From positions 10,989 through 30,492 of the forward strand of contig WOYR01000264.1 of assembly GCA_011620705.1 (NCBI GenBank): a stretch of 19,504 nucleotides of DNA. The letters run 5' to 3'. This document shows, one piece after another, positions 19,001-19,504 of the stretch (positions are counted from its first letter, which is position 1; each line of letters starts with the position of its first letter). The DNA comes from Microbacteriaceae bacterium. Lineage in GTDB: Bacteria; Actinomycetota; Actinomycetes; Actinomycetales; Microbacteriaceae. A model generated the notes under the pieces. The model searched no databases. It worked only from the letters and a program-made list of their open reading frames with translations, and was not told the DNA's origin. Made by a program: the position numbers and the translations under genes.

Positions 19001-19504
19001 GCGTTGGTGTAGCCGACGATGGCGGCGCTCGGGACCTCGAAGCGGTCGCGGTTGGCGCGCTTGGCCTCGCGCGCGGGCGCGAATCCCTTGATCTGGGTGC
19101 GCAGCCGCGCCATCCGGGTGTGGATGCGGCGGCGGTCGAGCTCGATCTTGGTCTCGCCCGGTCCGCGGCTTCCCATTCCCGCGCCTGCGCCGCCCACCTG
19201 GCCGCCGGCTTGGCGCGACATCGACTCGCCCCAGCCGCGCAGTCGCGGCAGCAGGTATTCGAGCTGCGCGAGCTCGACCTGCGCCTTGCCCTCCCGGCTC
19301 TTGGCGTGCTGGCTGAAGATGTCGAGGATGACGGCGGTGCGGTCGATGACCTTCACCTTCACCACATCTTCGAGCGCGCGGCGCTGGCTCGGGGCGAGCT
19401 CGGTGTCGACGACGACCGTGTCGGCGCCGACGGCCTGCACGACCTCCGCGAGTTCAGCGGCTTTGCCGCGGCCCAGATAGGTCGATGGATCGGGATGCGG
19501 CTTG

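Overview
The window is high-GC bacterial DNA. Its gene content and order (infC-rpmI-rplT, a TrmH-type methylase and pheST, beside hisC-hisB-hisH-priA-sseB and lexA) fit an actinobacterium, most likely a Microbacteriaceae member such as Microbacterium. Supporting signs are the PriA-type HisA, the DUF1844 gene facing infC, the DUF222/HNH protein, and promoters that sit 6-8 nt from start codons with no Shine-Dalgarno sequence. No tRNA, rRNA, CRISPR array, integrase or transposase was seen.

Layout. 68-6001 is a minus-strand translation block: infC, rpmI and rplT end at a strong 21-bp terminator stem; then come a TrmH/SpoU RNA methyltransferase, a 77-bp imperfect palindrome, and pheS-pheT. 6002-6250 is the divergent control region between infC and the plus-strand DUF1844 gene. 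6635-8623 looks accessory: a DUF222/HNH endonuclease-like gene, then a small SdpI-type membrane protein gene bracketed by 34-bp near-identical direct repeats, one of which is the 3' end of sseB. 8624-12516 is a minus-strand cluster hisC-hisB-hisH-hisA(priA)-sseB with overlapping or nearly touching genes. 12602-14038 is an SOS locus: a membrane-anchored LysM protein divergent from lexA, with three adjoining LexA-box-like sites over the LysM promoter. 14084-14824 is an alpha/beta hydrolase. 14911-18200 is metF-metE (B12-independent methionine synthesis), preceded by a leader with competing helices. The window ends inside hflX.

How it works together. Most genes are housekeeping: phenylalanine charging, initiation factor 3 and two ribosomal proteins, histidine synthesis (PriA also serving tryptophan), and the last methylation step of methionine synthesis with its methyl donor. 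The most unusual material is regulatory. The LysM leader holds seven perfect 7-bp repeats, in frame with a possible upstream start codon. The lexA leader holds three 16-bp repeats. infC appears to start at ATC, with its ribosome-binding site inside a 9-bp helix. The metF leader can pair its start region with two alternative upstream segments.

Limits: everything was read by eye. Promoters, SOS boxes and RNA structures are pattern matches, not computed scores. The ends of the window cut off hflX and whatever follows pheT.
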